From Scolanthus callimorphus (lineage: Eukaryota; Cnidaria; Anthozoa; Actiniaria; Edwardsiidae), in NCBI GenBank assembly GCA_033964015.1, contig CM066921.1, positions 27,075,355-27,139,354 on the forward strand: DNA of 64,000 nt. The letters are read 5' to 3'. Shown here piece after piece: positions 48,241 to 60,402 of this stretch. Numbering within the stretch: position 1 is the stretch's first letter; every line of letters begins with the position of its first letter. Made by a program: the position numbers and the translations under genes. The notes beneath the pieces were generated by a model. The model ran no database searches and was not told the DNA's origin. It saw only the letters and a list, made by a program, of their open reading frames with translations.

Positions 48241-50327
48241 AAACTTATTATTTTGAGGGTCGCTTAACTAAAAGGGGTTTTCAGACAGTAAAGAAATTAT
48301 ATCATTAATTTTTGCTTATCAGAGCTACCATTATTGTGTATATTTGCTTAAAATGTATGTATTCTTAAAAACAGATTTAACCTTTGTAACCTTTAATGAA
48401 ATAGCTTTGAAAAACTGTTGTATTATAAAAATGTGTATTTGTGTAAAATAAAATTGAATTGAATTATTTTGGCAAGTAACGTTAAAAAATACAAAATCAC
48501 TTCTAATACAGTTAAAACTATTCTTGGGTCACTCACGTGACTTTGGGCGCATTTCCGCTGAAATCAGGTGAAGGTCAATAACTTTTGTTTAGGTTTGTTT
48601 AGATATCTCTAGATGATTCAATGGTTAATGGTATGGATTAATAGTAATTAGAAAGCAAAGATATTTTCGCACGTTCTTGCGCGATCATTTTGACCTCCAC
48701 TTGAATTTTGAACGTGCGGATGTGAAACCCAAGAGTTTCATTGTTGTCGATACCACTGTAGACTCACAAGGACATACCATGGAAAATGATATTTGTTTAT
48801 GCATGTATGTAGCTCCTGTTTTGGACAATTAGCCATGGGCCACCTTAATGACTGATGTACACCTCTAAAGATCTGTTTTCTGTACCTTGTGCTTTATTCT
48901 TGGCCCACTAACAACTGAAAATGCCTTAAGGTATTGAGGAACTTCACTGCTGTAGTACCAAGGGGTTTTTCGTTTCATACAAGTAAGGACAGTGGTTTAT
49001 TTTGGGTGGAGTGCGTGGATTAGGTAAAGTGGTGCTTGGTAGAGTGGGTAGACTGGTGGCTGTTTCTTTGTGCTTGTTCGGTGTGGTAAATGCGGCAGTT
49101 GTATTATGTACATGTGTAAAAGTAAAAATTGAATTGAATTATTTTGGCAAGAAAAGTAATGTTTCCCGTAAATAATGATTTACTCGCTTTGGACTTTCCA
49201 AGCAAAGGTTTGGCGTAGGTATTTCTAGCTGATTACCTCACACACACCCACAAACAAATATTGGAAAAAAACTCAAACAGAAGTTTTCAAAGCATCTAAG
49301 AAAAAAATACCCAGGAATAAAAATAGGGCCCGGTTCTAGTGCGAATCGTTCCTATTTTTGTCGTCTCAGTTCGTACGTGAGTGGACAAATAAATTAATAG
49401 CTGTTGATATTACTAGTAGATGTTGTGGGACATGTTTGCTGAATAACTACATCTTGAGTTTGAACAAGTAATGATAAACTTTTTTTGTTTAATGTCATCT
49501 CTTCTTTATTTCTGAAAGATGCCTTTCTTGGCGTTGCTCAGTAAATGCGCTTTTTGGCAATGGCGTTGAAGTTAACTGAGGCGGAAAGTAATTAAGGGTG
49601 AAGTTACTATCTCTTGCAATGGATCACGGAAAGTCAAGCTGCTGTCATAAGAATCATTAAATGCCATTGAACATGCTACTGGCAAAGAGGGCAAAGAGGG
49701 CAAAGAAGGTGGATAAAGCACTGGAAGTATCATTAGTTTCATTTATCGCAGGAAGACTACTGCTTAAAGCATGAGTAGTCACATAGTTGTTAGTAGAAAA
49801 AAGACAAACATGCAGAATGTTGTTGGTAGAACAATGAGGCATTAGGAGGTATCTTACACAAAAAGGGTTCACATTCTGGTGAGAGAGGGCTCGAAGGTGG
49901 TACAGGATCGTCTGTATCTCTAGTGATAGATGTCTGCTTTCTTTTCCTTGCCGCGGATTTCTTGGTCGTCTGTCATCTGTCAATTCGATGGGGCCTTCTT
50001 TTATAAGCGTCTCTCGGAGCTCATCTAACTCACCCCGAATATCTGAAAATTCAACGAATAGCAATGCACTAGTCAACTGAAACCCCCGACCCTAGGGACC
50101 CGGGGAAGGATGGGGGATTTTATTTTGCCCCCGAACAAAAGTGGCTTAAGTCCTCACCCCCAAGGGACGAAATTCCAGTCAAACGCCCCTAAGGCCTTGG
50201 GGCCTCCGAAATCACCCTTTATTTTTCAAAGCTTCGTTGAACCGTGCAATGCAAGTGCCAAAGAAAAAGCACCATTCTATGATCGTCAAAGAGGAGTGTG
50301 CCTTGCTAGTGTGGAGTCCTGCACGAC
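48241..50327. other. Intergenic or degraded coding region
   Basis: AATTGAATTGAATTATTTTG occurs at 48456 and again near 49128, resembling short LINE tails. A possible exon is at 49870-50043 (acceptor TTTTCAG, DIRGELDELRETLIKEGP), unsupported by any domain. Confidence 0.35.
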
Positions 50328-50548
50328 ACACGGGACGTAAACAAACTTTAGCAAGTTAAGAAAAAAAATGCAATAATATCGGGTGATTCCAATGTATTGC
50401 ATTGTAGAACATGTAGATTTGCATGGCCAAAATCCCAAACACGGGACGTAAACAAACTTTAGCAAGTTAAGAAAAAAAAAATGCAATAATATCGGGTGAT
50501 TCCAATGTATTGCATTATAGAACATGTAGATTTGCATGGCCAAAATCA
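50328..50548 (+). repeat. Two-copy tandem repeat, 111-bp period
   Basis: ACACGGGACGTAAACAAACT ... GATTTGCATGGCCAAAATC is repeated immediately with minimal change, so it is recent. Confidence 0.85.
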
Positions 50549-50599
50549 AAGTAAATGATCGACCAAAATCCTTTATTTGAAAGCAGATAGACATGCCAA

Positions 50600-52809
50600 T
50601 ATCATCTTATATATAATACGTGTTGTGAGCAGGGTCAAGGTCAAATTGTTGGCACAGAAACCTGGAAAAACGGCTGCACCATGGAACTTTAAAACCACGC
50701 CATTTTCTTGCAAACTTGGGGAACTGTGTTAAACAAACTTGAAAACTTTCCGTCTTTAAGCGTATCTTTTGCCAGATGTGTAATGGTATTTGGGAGGTCT
50801 TGCGTGCCGCTAAATACGTCCTCTGCACCTCGATTACTCAAAGCAAAGTAAATGGCAGTGTCCAGTGAGAATTGGCTGTCCTTGGACATGTCACACTGAG
50901 AATGGGATGCTTAGCATAGAACTTTGAGTAGGCTATGAGCTCGCAGGAGGTCAATAGACGCAACAACCTAGCAAGATCTGCATCACCTTGCAGGGCTAAG
51001 AACATACTATTGTTCAGGCAGTTGCCGTCTCCTCTTGCTTCAATTGCCGTCAAATTGTTGAAGTCACTTGGAATGATGGCATTACTCACGTGGTCTTCCT
51101 TCAACGTTTTACCGCCAAAAGACGATCTCATGCAACTAACGAGGAGTTGGAAGTTGTCTAAATTTGCACGGGCGTCCTTGCTTTTGATAGAGCTGCCCAT
51201 TGCTTCGTAATCCCTCTTTGCTAGCATTCTGGCAGCAGGTGTAACTGTTAGCACTGAAATTTGCGAGACTTGGACAGATGGAATTCGACTCACTACAATA
51301 TCTGTCGAAAAATTACGATTTGATCATAACGTGAATATTAGAGTTCATTTGGTCTTGCTTCAATTGCCGTCAAATTGTTGAAGTCACTTGGAATGATGGC
51401 ATTACTCAAGTGGTCTTCCTTCAACGTTTTACCGCCAAAAGACGATCTCATGCAACTAACGAGGGTTTGGAAGTTGTCTAAATTTGCACGGGCGTCCTTG
51501 CTTTTGATAGAGCTGCCCATTGCTTTCGTAATCTTTCTTTGCTAGCATTCTGGCAGCAGGTGTAACTGTTAGCACCGAAATTTGCGAGACTTGGAGACTT
51601 GGTTGTCTAAATTGGCACGGGCGTCCTTGCTTTTGATAGAGCTGCCCATTGCTTCGTAATCTTTCTTTGCTAGCATTCTGGCAGCAGGTGTAACTGTTAG
51701 CACTGAAATTTGCGAGACTTGGACAGATGGAATTTGACTCACTACAATATCTGTCGAAAAATTACGATTTGATCATAACGTGAATATTAGAGTTCATTTA
51801 GTCTAACGAAAATTATGTTTTTATTTTCACTTGAAGTCCATTCGTCGTTTTTTTTTTCTAAAGATATCGCTCTGAAATTCAGTGCCTGTGACAAGCTTGA
51901 AATAATAGGAAATCCCAAAGCAGACGTCCGTTCAAAATATTACATTTTTACTCAACGTTGAGGCTCTAGAAGATCGCATTAGAATGTTCAATGAGCGTGA
52001 AATCTCGGGTTAAATATTGGGAGTAAATTGTTTATGTCCTGAAAAAGTATTTCCTCCAAATCTCACTATCTTCCATCGGGGAGTAAGTGTCGTCATCCTC
52101 ATCTTTTTGACCTGTTGTAGCCTCTTATTACAGTACAGGGATGCTTCCCCTAACTGGACTTACTCAGACAGCTCTTGATAATTTCAGCCAAATGATGTAT
52201 TATCAAAGTGCCGCTCGTCTCACGTTTGGTGGTCACTGTGTACACCGTGACTTGGGAATACTACCTCGTTACAAAGTGCGCTGTTGTACACAGCATGCAC
52301 GCGCTCCGCTGGATTTCGCTTGCTGTGGTATTCCGCAAAGGACTTCGTTGTTATGGTCTTGATGTTGAGAATACTTGCCAAACGCACTAGCCACATTCCA
52401 ACCATTGGGCTTGATGGTGCTACACTGGGTTCGTTGTCAACTACAAACACAAAATGTTCTTGTAGCTTACCCGTTTCCGTGTTTCTAAAACATGATCTAG
52501 TGCAGGATTTGTTAGGAGCAGCAAAATATTATTAAAAATTGGATGAACTGTTTGTGGTTCGAAATATGTTGAGCTGAACGTAGTTGCAGCAGGGCCAGTT
52601 CTTAAGGTCACAATTTCATCAACAGTAGTGGTGTTAACAGTACGAAAAAACAGATGGGTCATTGGTGTGATAATATTCGTGGTTGAACGTTGACAGTCAT
52701 GATCAGGAAGGTCCTTTTTTCGCCAGGTTTTGCCGGGTCTTTGCACTGGTGCTACGTAAGATAGGATCGCTGTTTTGGCATCCTTCGAGTCAATCATTGT
52801 GTTGTTCAA
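50600..52809 (-). pseudogene. Decayed integrase-like + OTU-protease ORF
   Basis: On the minus strand, an N-terminal block (KTWRKKDLPDHDCQRSTT.., 52441-52809) leads after a frameshift into FVVDNEPSVAPSSPMV..SFAEYHSKRNPAERVHAV (52220-52450), reminiscent of the D..N/E core of rve-type integrases. Downstream, AIEARGDGNCLNNSMFLALQ (about 51000-51060) carries the DGNC box of OTU deubiquitinases, continued after another shift by MSKDSQFSLDTAIYFALSNR..ITHLAKDTLKDGKF (50690-50889). Parts of the OTU region are duplicated in tandem. The mixture suggests a transposon-borne ORF, now dead. Confidence 0.5.
51034..51805 (-). repeat. Tandem duplication within the OTU pseudogene, 320-bp period
   Basis: 51034-51353 is repeated at 51354-51600 (shortened) and a third partial copy at 51602-51805, all including CTTTGCTAGCATTCTGGCAG and AATTTGCGAGACTTGGA. 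The second and third units lack the DGNC box. Confidence 0.8.
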
Positions 52810-54109
52810 GTTATGAAAACCTTGATCTAGAGAAAGATTAGCGTTCGGGAAAGTCCACGGTTAAGAGTAATTATTCAAAATGGCGGTGATTTTGAACCGG
52901 AAGTAGAATTGATATTGACTAAAACTAGTGAAATGGTATCAAAATCAAAAGGAAAGCTACCACAAACAAAAGCCAAAGTTGAATTAAACACAAAAAACTT
53001 AATATTAGCGCTCATGATTGAAGATGCAAAACGCATTTGTCATGCGCTAAAGATACTTTGAAATTAAAACAAAACAAATAATGTACATAACAAAAATATC
53101 TTGTGCTGTCTCGGAAAGTTGGAAAACGTAAGCTCCAGACACAAAACGTGAGGCCAAAAATTGCAGAGCAGCTAGAAAATGATATTATCTTTGTATGAAC
53201 GTTTGCACCTCGGTCTTCAGTTCACAGGTTAGCGAATCTCTGCGCATGTGAACTGCGTTTTGCCTCCTGGTGACGTCTATGATTCCTTACCCACCGTCTG
53301 TTTCTCTTCTTCCCTTTTAGTTTCAACTTTTCCTCCTCGTTTCTTTCCTTTCTTTGCCTTTTACGGTGGCTCCTCCTCTCCTCTCCGCCGTCTGCAATAT
53401 ATAAATATCGCCACGTCATGCATTGTCAGCGGGGTATAAACAAAATTTCCAATTTCTCAGCATTCCGTTGCCTCCAAAAAAGACTAAAAGCAAGGAATAC
53501 ACACACCTTCAGGGTACTGCGGGAAGCTAATTCCTGCACTTGTCTCTACCAGCAAAAAAGAAATAAAAACAAGTTGAAGTATTCCGCAAAGCCGATGGTA
53601 ATGGTTATGACATTCTCTTTTATAATACACCAATTACAGATTTTAATATAGGAATTACAACAAAAAAAAGTTGACATCTTAAGTTCCCTACGTCATGGAT
53701 TTTGGCAATGGTTAAACTAATAGTTGAATAAAACGCAAATCGCATGGTGGACTATTAAACCATTGGTATAATTACTCGAGTGATTATAAGAATTTCCGCG
53801 CGCTTACTTTATAGATATGATGCAAGATATATGGTACGACTCATACTTAATATCTAATATATACCAAAAACGACCTTCTCTTGAAAGGAAAGAGTAAACA
53901 ATTCCAGAATAGTGAATTATCCAGAGATAAGAGTCTGATCACCACAAGACTGCTTTGCTATTCGTCTCATTTTCAAAATCTATTTGAATAAGAAAACGCC
54001 ACTTCATTTCTACCCTTTGCTTATGAAGCCACGAACATAATAACGACAAGACAATAGCTGATGACATTGCCGATCGCTGGTGAACTACGTTCTATTTTGG
54101 TATGACTAT
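52810..54109. other. Intergenic or degraded region
   Basis: 53222-53419 on the minus strand reads as a Lys/Arg-rich peptide (KKRNRRWVRNHRRHQEAK) after an acceptor-like ATATATTGCAG; it may be an exon of a mobile ORF but no domain can be named. Confidence 0.35.
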
Positions 54110-54790
54110 TTTGGGAAAACTAGGTGGTCTGCGTCGGAGACGTGAACATGAACAACAACCAAAGGTTGAGATTTATTTTAAACGCCGTGGAAAAATGGTG
54201 TTGTGCTGACGTTTCGAGCGTTAGCCCTTCGTCGGAGCAAAGAGAAAAACTGAGGGAGTGGGGCTTTATGTAGAGCCGTTGCTAGGCAACAGATAAACAT
54301 TCGGAATGACTAAAGGTGATAATTGGTTAAGAATAACAAAGGATGCCATGGGCCATTGAAATCGCAAACTAGTGATGAAAGTAAAGAAAGAGGAAATATG
54401 ATGAGATGTAGAAAACTAGATATAAGAGAAAAATTCATTGATGCCGTGGGGTGATCGGCAACGGAGTGAAAGAATAAGTCTATTCTCTTTCTGGAAGCGA
54501 GAATGATTAGACCCGTTGTGAAGAGAAACACCGCAAACAGTCATATGATCCCTAGTGTGACCAGGAAGATTGAAGTGTCGGGCCACTGGTTTGTCACGGT
54601 CATTTTTGTTAACATCATTGCGATGCTGGCAAAAGTGCGTGGAAAGCATTTGACCGGTTTGTCCTATATAAATCATGCGGCAAAGTGAGAAAGTAATACA
54701 ATATATGACGTTGGCGGTGGTGCAATCAAAGTGATCAGTGTCCACTTGTCCTGGGCATGTAAGAAATGCTTCAGGACAAGTGAAAACTCA
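54110..54790 (-). mobile_element. Penelope-like element 3' part with GIY-YIG endonuclease
   Basis: The frame 54745-54416 (109 aa) reads DHFDCTTANVIYCITFSLCR then MIYIGQTG, with HRNDVNKNDRDKPVARHFN and later QKENRLI..SPHGINE. This is the GIY-YIG nuclease order used at the C-terminus of Penelope-like elements, with a catalytic-type Glu. The RT domain is absent, so it is 5' truncated. Downstream at 54208-54240 is GACGTTTCGAGCGTTAGCCC, part of the terminal repeat also seen at 15746-15901. Confidence 0.8.
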
Positions 54791-55064
54791 GAGGCACTAG
54801 TCACAGGACAAGCAACAATTCTGTGGGAAATATAAACATAAAATATGTCGCTGGGCTGTGGTTTGTTGTTTAAAAATATTCACACTTTTTTATGAGCGAC
54901 TTTTGTGTCAAACTCTCAAAGCTATCATCTTTTCATGAAAAGGCTACTGAGTGTTTGGCATTGCAAGCAAGTTACATTTATAAAGCTCGTACACAGGCTT
55001 GGTCTATATTTTACACCAAGTTTTAAATCGTGGATACGCGAAGCACTCCTGGTGTATTTGGGCA
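54791..55064. other. Short unrecognised stretch
   Basis: Nothing supported; it may be the continuation of the RING fragment 3' end. Confidence 0.3.
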
Positions 55065-55330
55065 TCAGAAATTTTTTCCCTGCCATTGGCATTGGGGGGT
55101 GCTGCATGCCACTTTCAGCATCTGGATGACCTCGTTGAGGGCTATGTTTGTCCTACCTGCAATCTCATCCCGACTTAAATAATGTCGGCACTGAGGGCAT
55201 TTTTTCGGTATCCCCTGCACCTGCCTTAGACAGCCCTTGCATAGTGAGTGCCCGCAGATGAAGCTCACTGACTCTATCATGACTTCTCTGCTGTGGACGA
55301 GAAACGTAACATAATTATGCTTTGTCGCAA
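55065..55330 (-). pseudogene. RING-finger fragment (C-terminal part)
   Basis: Reads SREVMIESVSFICGHSLCKG, then CL..KKCPQC. CGHSLCKGC and CPQC are the second half of a C3HC4 RING, followed by TNIALNEVIQMLKVACSTPQ and CQWQ as in TRAF-like proteins. The first Cys pair is missing where HSREV stands, either because it is in another exon or lost. It would be an E3 ligase-type domain. Confidence 0.5.
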
Positions 55331-56797
55331 TATTTCCAATATAAAAATCTATTTTAATCGAGAAGCATTTACCACTCCTCACAATCAAGTTCACAATGAA
55401 CATATGCATAATATATAGATTTAGGCACTGACTAAAAGCGGAACTCCAGTGTTAAACAACATTTATACCTCTTACAGAACGACTGATTGTCATACATGCA
55501 ATACTATTATAGCAAATCTGACAGACAGTCAGACAGTCTGATCCATTCGTATCTTGGGTTTGTTCCTGTTTTTTGTTGCTTTTGAGTAAGCTCTGATGTC
55601 GTCATCCAATGCAGGAGCTAAGAGCAGTTTGTACAGGCTCGCAATGGTGGCAGCATACACAGTCATTTCAAAGCAAGGTGTGTTGTTCCATCTGTCTGCC
55701 ACTTGTTGACAACCAACCACATATTCATTTCTTCCCTGAATTTCTCCTGCATCTTCTATTACTTCCATCTCACTTTTTACATAACCGTTTTCTATTCCAG
55801 GATTATCCTAATTTTCAAGCTTTCATTCACGGAAAATGTAGCTTTGTTTGTAAAGCAACGCCAAAGATGACGGACAGCCTCTCACTAAAAAACTAACACC
55901 AGCTTGCAACCATGTGAGTGGTATGTATCACAACCACGGTGGTAGTTAGCTCAACAGGCTACGGCATAAAATATTATAATATAGACTTGGGAGCTTCTTT
56001 CCATTTACTCAAATAACTATTTACTGCGAAACAGAGTCTGGATGTTTGAAAACATTGGAAATAGAAAGAAACATCTACGGAAGTTATTTCCATTTCTCAT
56101 CCTAGAGAGTCTTATACCTTTATCAGAAAACTCACAATTCACTATAAAATTTGGACTTGGATAACATGCAAGGAGCATGCATCATACTTATCGATTTAAA
56201 TTAAAAGTTTGGCTTTTCAAGTCTTTTTGTTATGTAATAGACCGATCCCTATTTTCACGATAGCTCCGCCCACTCATAGCAAACAATAGGAAGTTTTCCC
56301 TACGGAATTGAAAATGTCCGAGCAACAAACTTGAATATCGAGGATTTTTCACTAATTATTTAGCTTTTCAAGATAAAAATATAAAATCTAAATTGCATGC
56401 AACAACTTCTAACACCTCCCTGCAATCGGTGTCTTTTCCGCGCTCTATGTCAAAGATAAAATTTGGCTTGTCCGACGTAGCAACAGTAACTAGGGGTATA
56501 ACAATGAATGTGGGATCGGTGAATTCATCGCCCATATGCATACAGATAACAAACTAAATATTATTGAAATAACTTCTTACTTTCATCACTATCATGTAAT
56601 CAATCTACCTGTTAACATAAAATTTATAATTTCAACAAGTTCGCTTAATGTAAATGAAACGGTTATTTCATTACTGCAAATGGAAAGATAAAACAAACTC
56701 ATCACCTCCATACATAATTACAAGTTATAGAATTCACAGAATTCGTAGTGACGTATGACTGATGACAGATAAAATTATAAAATTAAACGAGGCTTAC
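55331..56797. other. Intron-like or intergenic stretch
   Basis: 55529-55768 on the minus strand has protein-like composition (TVYAATIASLYKLLLAPALD) without a nameable domain. The remainder shows nothing. Confidence 0.35.
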
Positions 56798-57450
56798 CTG
56801 TAAGTTGAAGTTTGATTAGGATTCTTTCTTGTCATCAGTCAGGAACGGAGGAGTAATAGGTGCTTTGGCGGGTACGACAAATAGGTCTTTTTGATGTGAT
56901 TCCCCTTTCTGCATGATGGGCACGTCACGCTGTTTTCATTAGTCATGACTTCTTCCCAATACAAGCAGTCATTCATGTTTACTAAAGACGCAAGTCCCTT
57001 CCTCGGTATTTCAACGGACAAACTTGTAAATTGGTCATGGCTACTTCTTTCTGTATTTGCGACAAGTGTATTGCATAGAGCTCATCACAGTACACTGGAA
57101 ATCGTTTACAACATCGCTTAGCTCTGAGTTACACTTATCAAGTACTGTGGTGAACGCCTCGTGTAGATCGTGCTAAAGACCTCTAGTGTAGCCTTCTACT
57201 TCGAGCGCATTTAAAATGTTCTCAGGGTCGAGAGGATCAAATTGGTTGCCATTGCTGAGAACTGAATGGAGCGTTAGACTCAAAGGTACTTCTGAGATCG
57301 CCAGGGAAGACGGCAGCAGGCACTGCATTATTATAAAATTGTGCGTTTAGCCAAGAGTTATTGGACGAATTGATTATTCCTCGTGCTTGCAGTTGTGGCG
57401 TATAGCAGACCTGGTTTCCCCCTTTGCGTCTAGAAATAGAGCGTCCATGG
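56798..57450 (-). pseudogene. Ubiquitin-specific protease (USP) fragment, decayed
   Basis: Blocks across frames: GIINSSNNSWLNAQFYN (the Cys box, normally GLxNxGNTCxLN, here with Ser where the nucleophile Cys is expected); YTRGL then HDLHEAFTTVLDKCNSELS (the QQDAHEF-type block); SVEIPRKGLASLV..WEEVMTNENSVTCPSCRKGN and TYLSYPPKHLLLLR (fingers with one CxxC and the strand before the His box). It ends near a donor-like ACAG|GTAAGC at 56798. The His box is not seen. Multiple stops and shifts. It follows the transposase-like ORF on the same strand. Confidence 0.6.
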
Positions 57451-57474
57451 AGATACTAGGTTTGAAGTCATCCA

Positions 57475-58830
57475 TTATTTCCGTTTTTCCCGTCGCCCTT
57501 TTCTTACTTTTATTTCATTTGGGTTATTCGGCATCTTCGTTTTAGGTGCTTGCTGATATACACCATGAGTCTTGTGAGGCGACTTTAGTGCTTTCAGCTT
57601 CTTAGCCCAGTTCTCTGTGGAGCCAGGAAACTCGGCAATGTCCTCTTCATTTATTTGCTTTCGTTTCTTATTTTTGTTATGTAGAGGTACATTACTTGGA
57701 CATTTCTTTTTATTGTAAGCTCTTGGTACCTTCTTAGCCACACTCGCCCTTTGGAGTGTATCACCGAAGACTCTACAGCGGGCCCTTACGAACAACCTCT
57801 GATTTCCTACGAAGTCATCGACCCTCAAATGGGTTTTGCCTTTAAAATCGTCGTATTTCATCAATTTCATGTACCTAGTTTTCAATCTGGCCCTGTGTAG
57901 TAGTGAAGTAACCTGGAACTACGTCATCAGAACATCTTTTTCCATAAACAGAATAAATAAGGATCGTGCTCCATAGCGGTGCCATTGCAAACTTGGATTT
58001 GAGAAACTTCAGCAGCTCTGGCGCATAACAGCGGTTGTTATTCTGATCAAAAAATGAATTGTTTAGCTTTTTCTTCTTTGTTGGTAACAATTTGGCCAAG
58101 GTGACTTGCAAACGGTCCCTGGTTTCCGTTTTCATGTTCACTGCTATCAACATCATTCATTTCATTTTCTAGTAAGACATCGTTTAATTCTTTTTCAGCT
58201 AGCGGATTCAAAGATTCTATTCTCTTCTTTATTCTCGTGTATGCCTCCGTAAGTTCCCCGCTTTGCTTTTTGCAGACAAGCAGCAATGTGACATCTGCTT
58301 TAATACTTTCAAATTCCCTCATAGTAGAGAACGATCTTGTCGATTTTCAGTATTTGTTACTATACGATAGCATTATTCAAAAAAATTGCCAATTGTTTCT
58401 TTACTAAACTCTTGAAGACAATCAATCAATATGGCTTTGCCTTGGTCAAGATTTATATGACAAGGCCTTCTTATATTGGCATGCCCATATATTGCACCCT
58501 CTGCATGCCTAAATGATTGTAAGAAGTGCTGAATTGTTGGGACATTATGTTCTGCAACTGTGATGGATGGTTCTCCAGGAACAGGATGCCTCACTACCAG
58601 AGCATAATAAAGGACACGACGACCCTGCCAGTCCTCTATTACCGTCCCCGTAGCATCCATAAAGCTTTCGTTTCCACCACACAAATCATGCCACAAGCGC
58701 ACCTGACCCTCAGTCCATAGGTGAACAACCCTGGGTTCTACTGCGATATACTGGATGTAGCCGTTTACTTTTGATGTTTTCTCTTTTTCTTCGTCATTGA
58801 TATTTTTCTTCCAATCGAATGCATTGGTAT
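57475..58830 (-). pseudogene. DDE-type transposase-like ORF, frameshifted
   Basis: In one frame to 58373: GYIQYIAVEPRVHLWTEGQV, WHDLCGGNESFMDATGTVIE, LYYALVVRHPVPGEPSITVA, then HINLDQGKAILIDCLQEF. Two Asp in MDATG and NLDQG at transposase-like spacing suggest the first two acidic residues of a DDE fold, similar in style to MULE or KDZ-type transposases. After breaks: FAMAPLWSTILIYSVYGKRC, ENxxKTRYMKLMKYDDF and a basic tail to 57475. The direct USP continuation suggests one composite mobile ORF. Confidence 0.5.
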
Positions 58831-59808
58831 GGCTATCAAGTTGTCTGCTGTATGTTTTTACGAATGTTAAGGACCCGTTAAACCCATAGAATGCATTTAG
58901 TATAGCTATCGAATTGTCTGCTGTATGTTTTTATGAATGTTGAGGTCCCGTTAAACCCATAGAAAGCATTTAGTAAAGCTATCGAGTTGTCTGCTACATG
59001 TTTTTGCTATCCCGTTTAATCCAGAGAATACATATCTTAACCGAGCCCATTATTTGTATGTTTTTGCGATAGAAGGTGTCTCGTACTTAATAATCACGTG
59101 GTCCTGAAGTCACGTGTTGAGAGGTCACGTTTTTGTTACGTAATATTTGAAGTGCGACTGAAGGTTGTGCTGAGTCCTAATATTTTCTGAATTTAGAAGC
59201 CAACTTATGAATAGACAAGCTTGTCAAAGCCACATGCCATACTGAGTCTCGTGTTAAGTGTCATTTTTAGTTAATTACCTCTTTAGTGGCACAGCCTGAC
59301 ATACAGGAAACCCTGTCCTCTAAGGCTGTTTATGTCTCTTGCTGTGAGCTCGTCCAAATTCCTTCTCTACGAAACCAAGTTGTTTAATCCTTGTGTATTT
59401 AGGATGTCATATTCTTTTCCCTACATAAATAGCAGCAATCATGAGATCAGTGGTACAAGCCTATGTAATGTGCAATTCCAGAAAAGAGGGAATGCACTCG
59501 AAAGCCACACTCAGTGTTTGTATGAAAAAAAAAAGCAGGTAAACTAACTTCTGATTGGGGTAAGATTTTTCTGGAGCTACTTAATGCAGAACAATTTGCT
59601 AGACAAAAGTGAAATTATTAGTCTCAATGCAATTTCTTCAATTAATTTTAGGGCACACAAAGAAACTAGAAATTTCAATCAATTTCTTAATTTCAACCTA
59701 AGCCATGAAGCCTTTTGTTAATATTGCCAGTTCTTCTTTGATTTTGTGACCAATAGAACTAAGTTAATTAAGTAGTACTCACACCATTTACCGTAGTACT
59801 CACAACAT
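58831..59808. other. Intron-like stretch with a small tandem repeat
   Basis: 58850-59000 repeats a unit of about 70 bp (CTATCGAATTGTCTGCTGTA / CTATCGAGTTGTCTGCTACA). No gene supported. Confidence 0.45.
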
Positions 59809-60402
59809 TTACCGTAATAAAGGAACTTGGTCTTCAAGGCGGTCTCTCGCAACTAATGAGGGATAACCACGTTGTAGGGTCACATTACGAACAATGCGGC
59901 CTTGACTTGACAACACATTCCTGGTTGATAGTCTAGGAATGCTAGTTTCGTTATTATACAGTACAACAACATTGAATGTATAAGCATTGTAGCTTATAGA
60001 CGAGCCTCCCCTTTCGCCCCGCCCACGTCCCCTTTGCCCGCGTCCTCTCTCCCCTCTTATAACCACTTGGATAGAGGGGACAAACTGAGGTGCAGTTACA
60101 GTTCTGTCAAATAGATTCGCCAACGTAGCTGAACTTTCTGCGACAGCCCCTTTAAGGGCATACACGTAGGTGGTACGAAGGTTGTTTAGCATGTGGTCAT
60201 TTCGCACCTTCCAAATCTGCTCAAAGTATTGATAGAGATCTGGCTTCTTCTTTCTGTGTTGTAAGTAAGTCATCCTGTTAACTCTTTGGCACGACCTTCC
60301 GTTGGACCTCTGTACATTCGAATGGCGTTGGATCCAATTGGTCCTTAATTCGCTCAATTTAAGTGGAAGCCTATAATTCCTATACGACATCATAGATACC
60401 AT
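59809..60402 (-). CDS. Unidentified 197-codon ORF with an RGG-type stretch
   Basis: The longest intact frame in this part. The N-terminal half is basic (NWIQRHSNVQRSNGRSCQRV, PDLYQYFEQIWKVRNDHMLN); the middle has RGERGRGQRGRGRGERGG, an RNA-binding-like Arg/Gly run; the C-terminus ends RLEDQVPLLR at a site that could also be a donor (ACG|GTAAAT). No family recognised. It lies upstream of the transposase-like ORF on the same strand and may be its N-terminal exon. Confidence 0.4.
   Translation of the reverse strand: MVSMMSYRNYRLPLKLSELRTNWIQRHSNVQRSNGRSCQRVNRMTYLQHRKKKPDLYQYFEQIWKVRNDHMLNNLRTTYVYALKGAVAESSATLANLFDRTVTAPQFVPSIQVVIRGERGRGQRGRGRGERGGSSISYNAYTFNVVVLYNNETSIPRLSTRNVLSSQGRIVRNVTLQRGYPSLVARDRLEDQVPLLR

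Noticed and set aside
53222..53419. Basic peptide resembling a Harbinger transposase N-terminus (RRWVR)
   Set aside because: Similarity rests on a few residues in an Arg/Lys-rich stretch; no further transposase blocks found.
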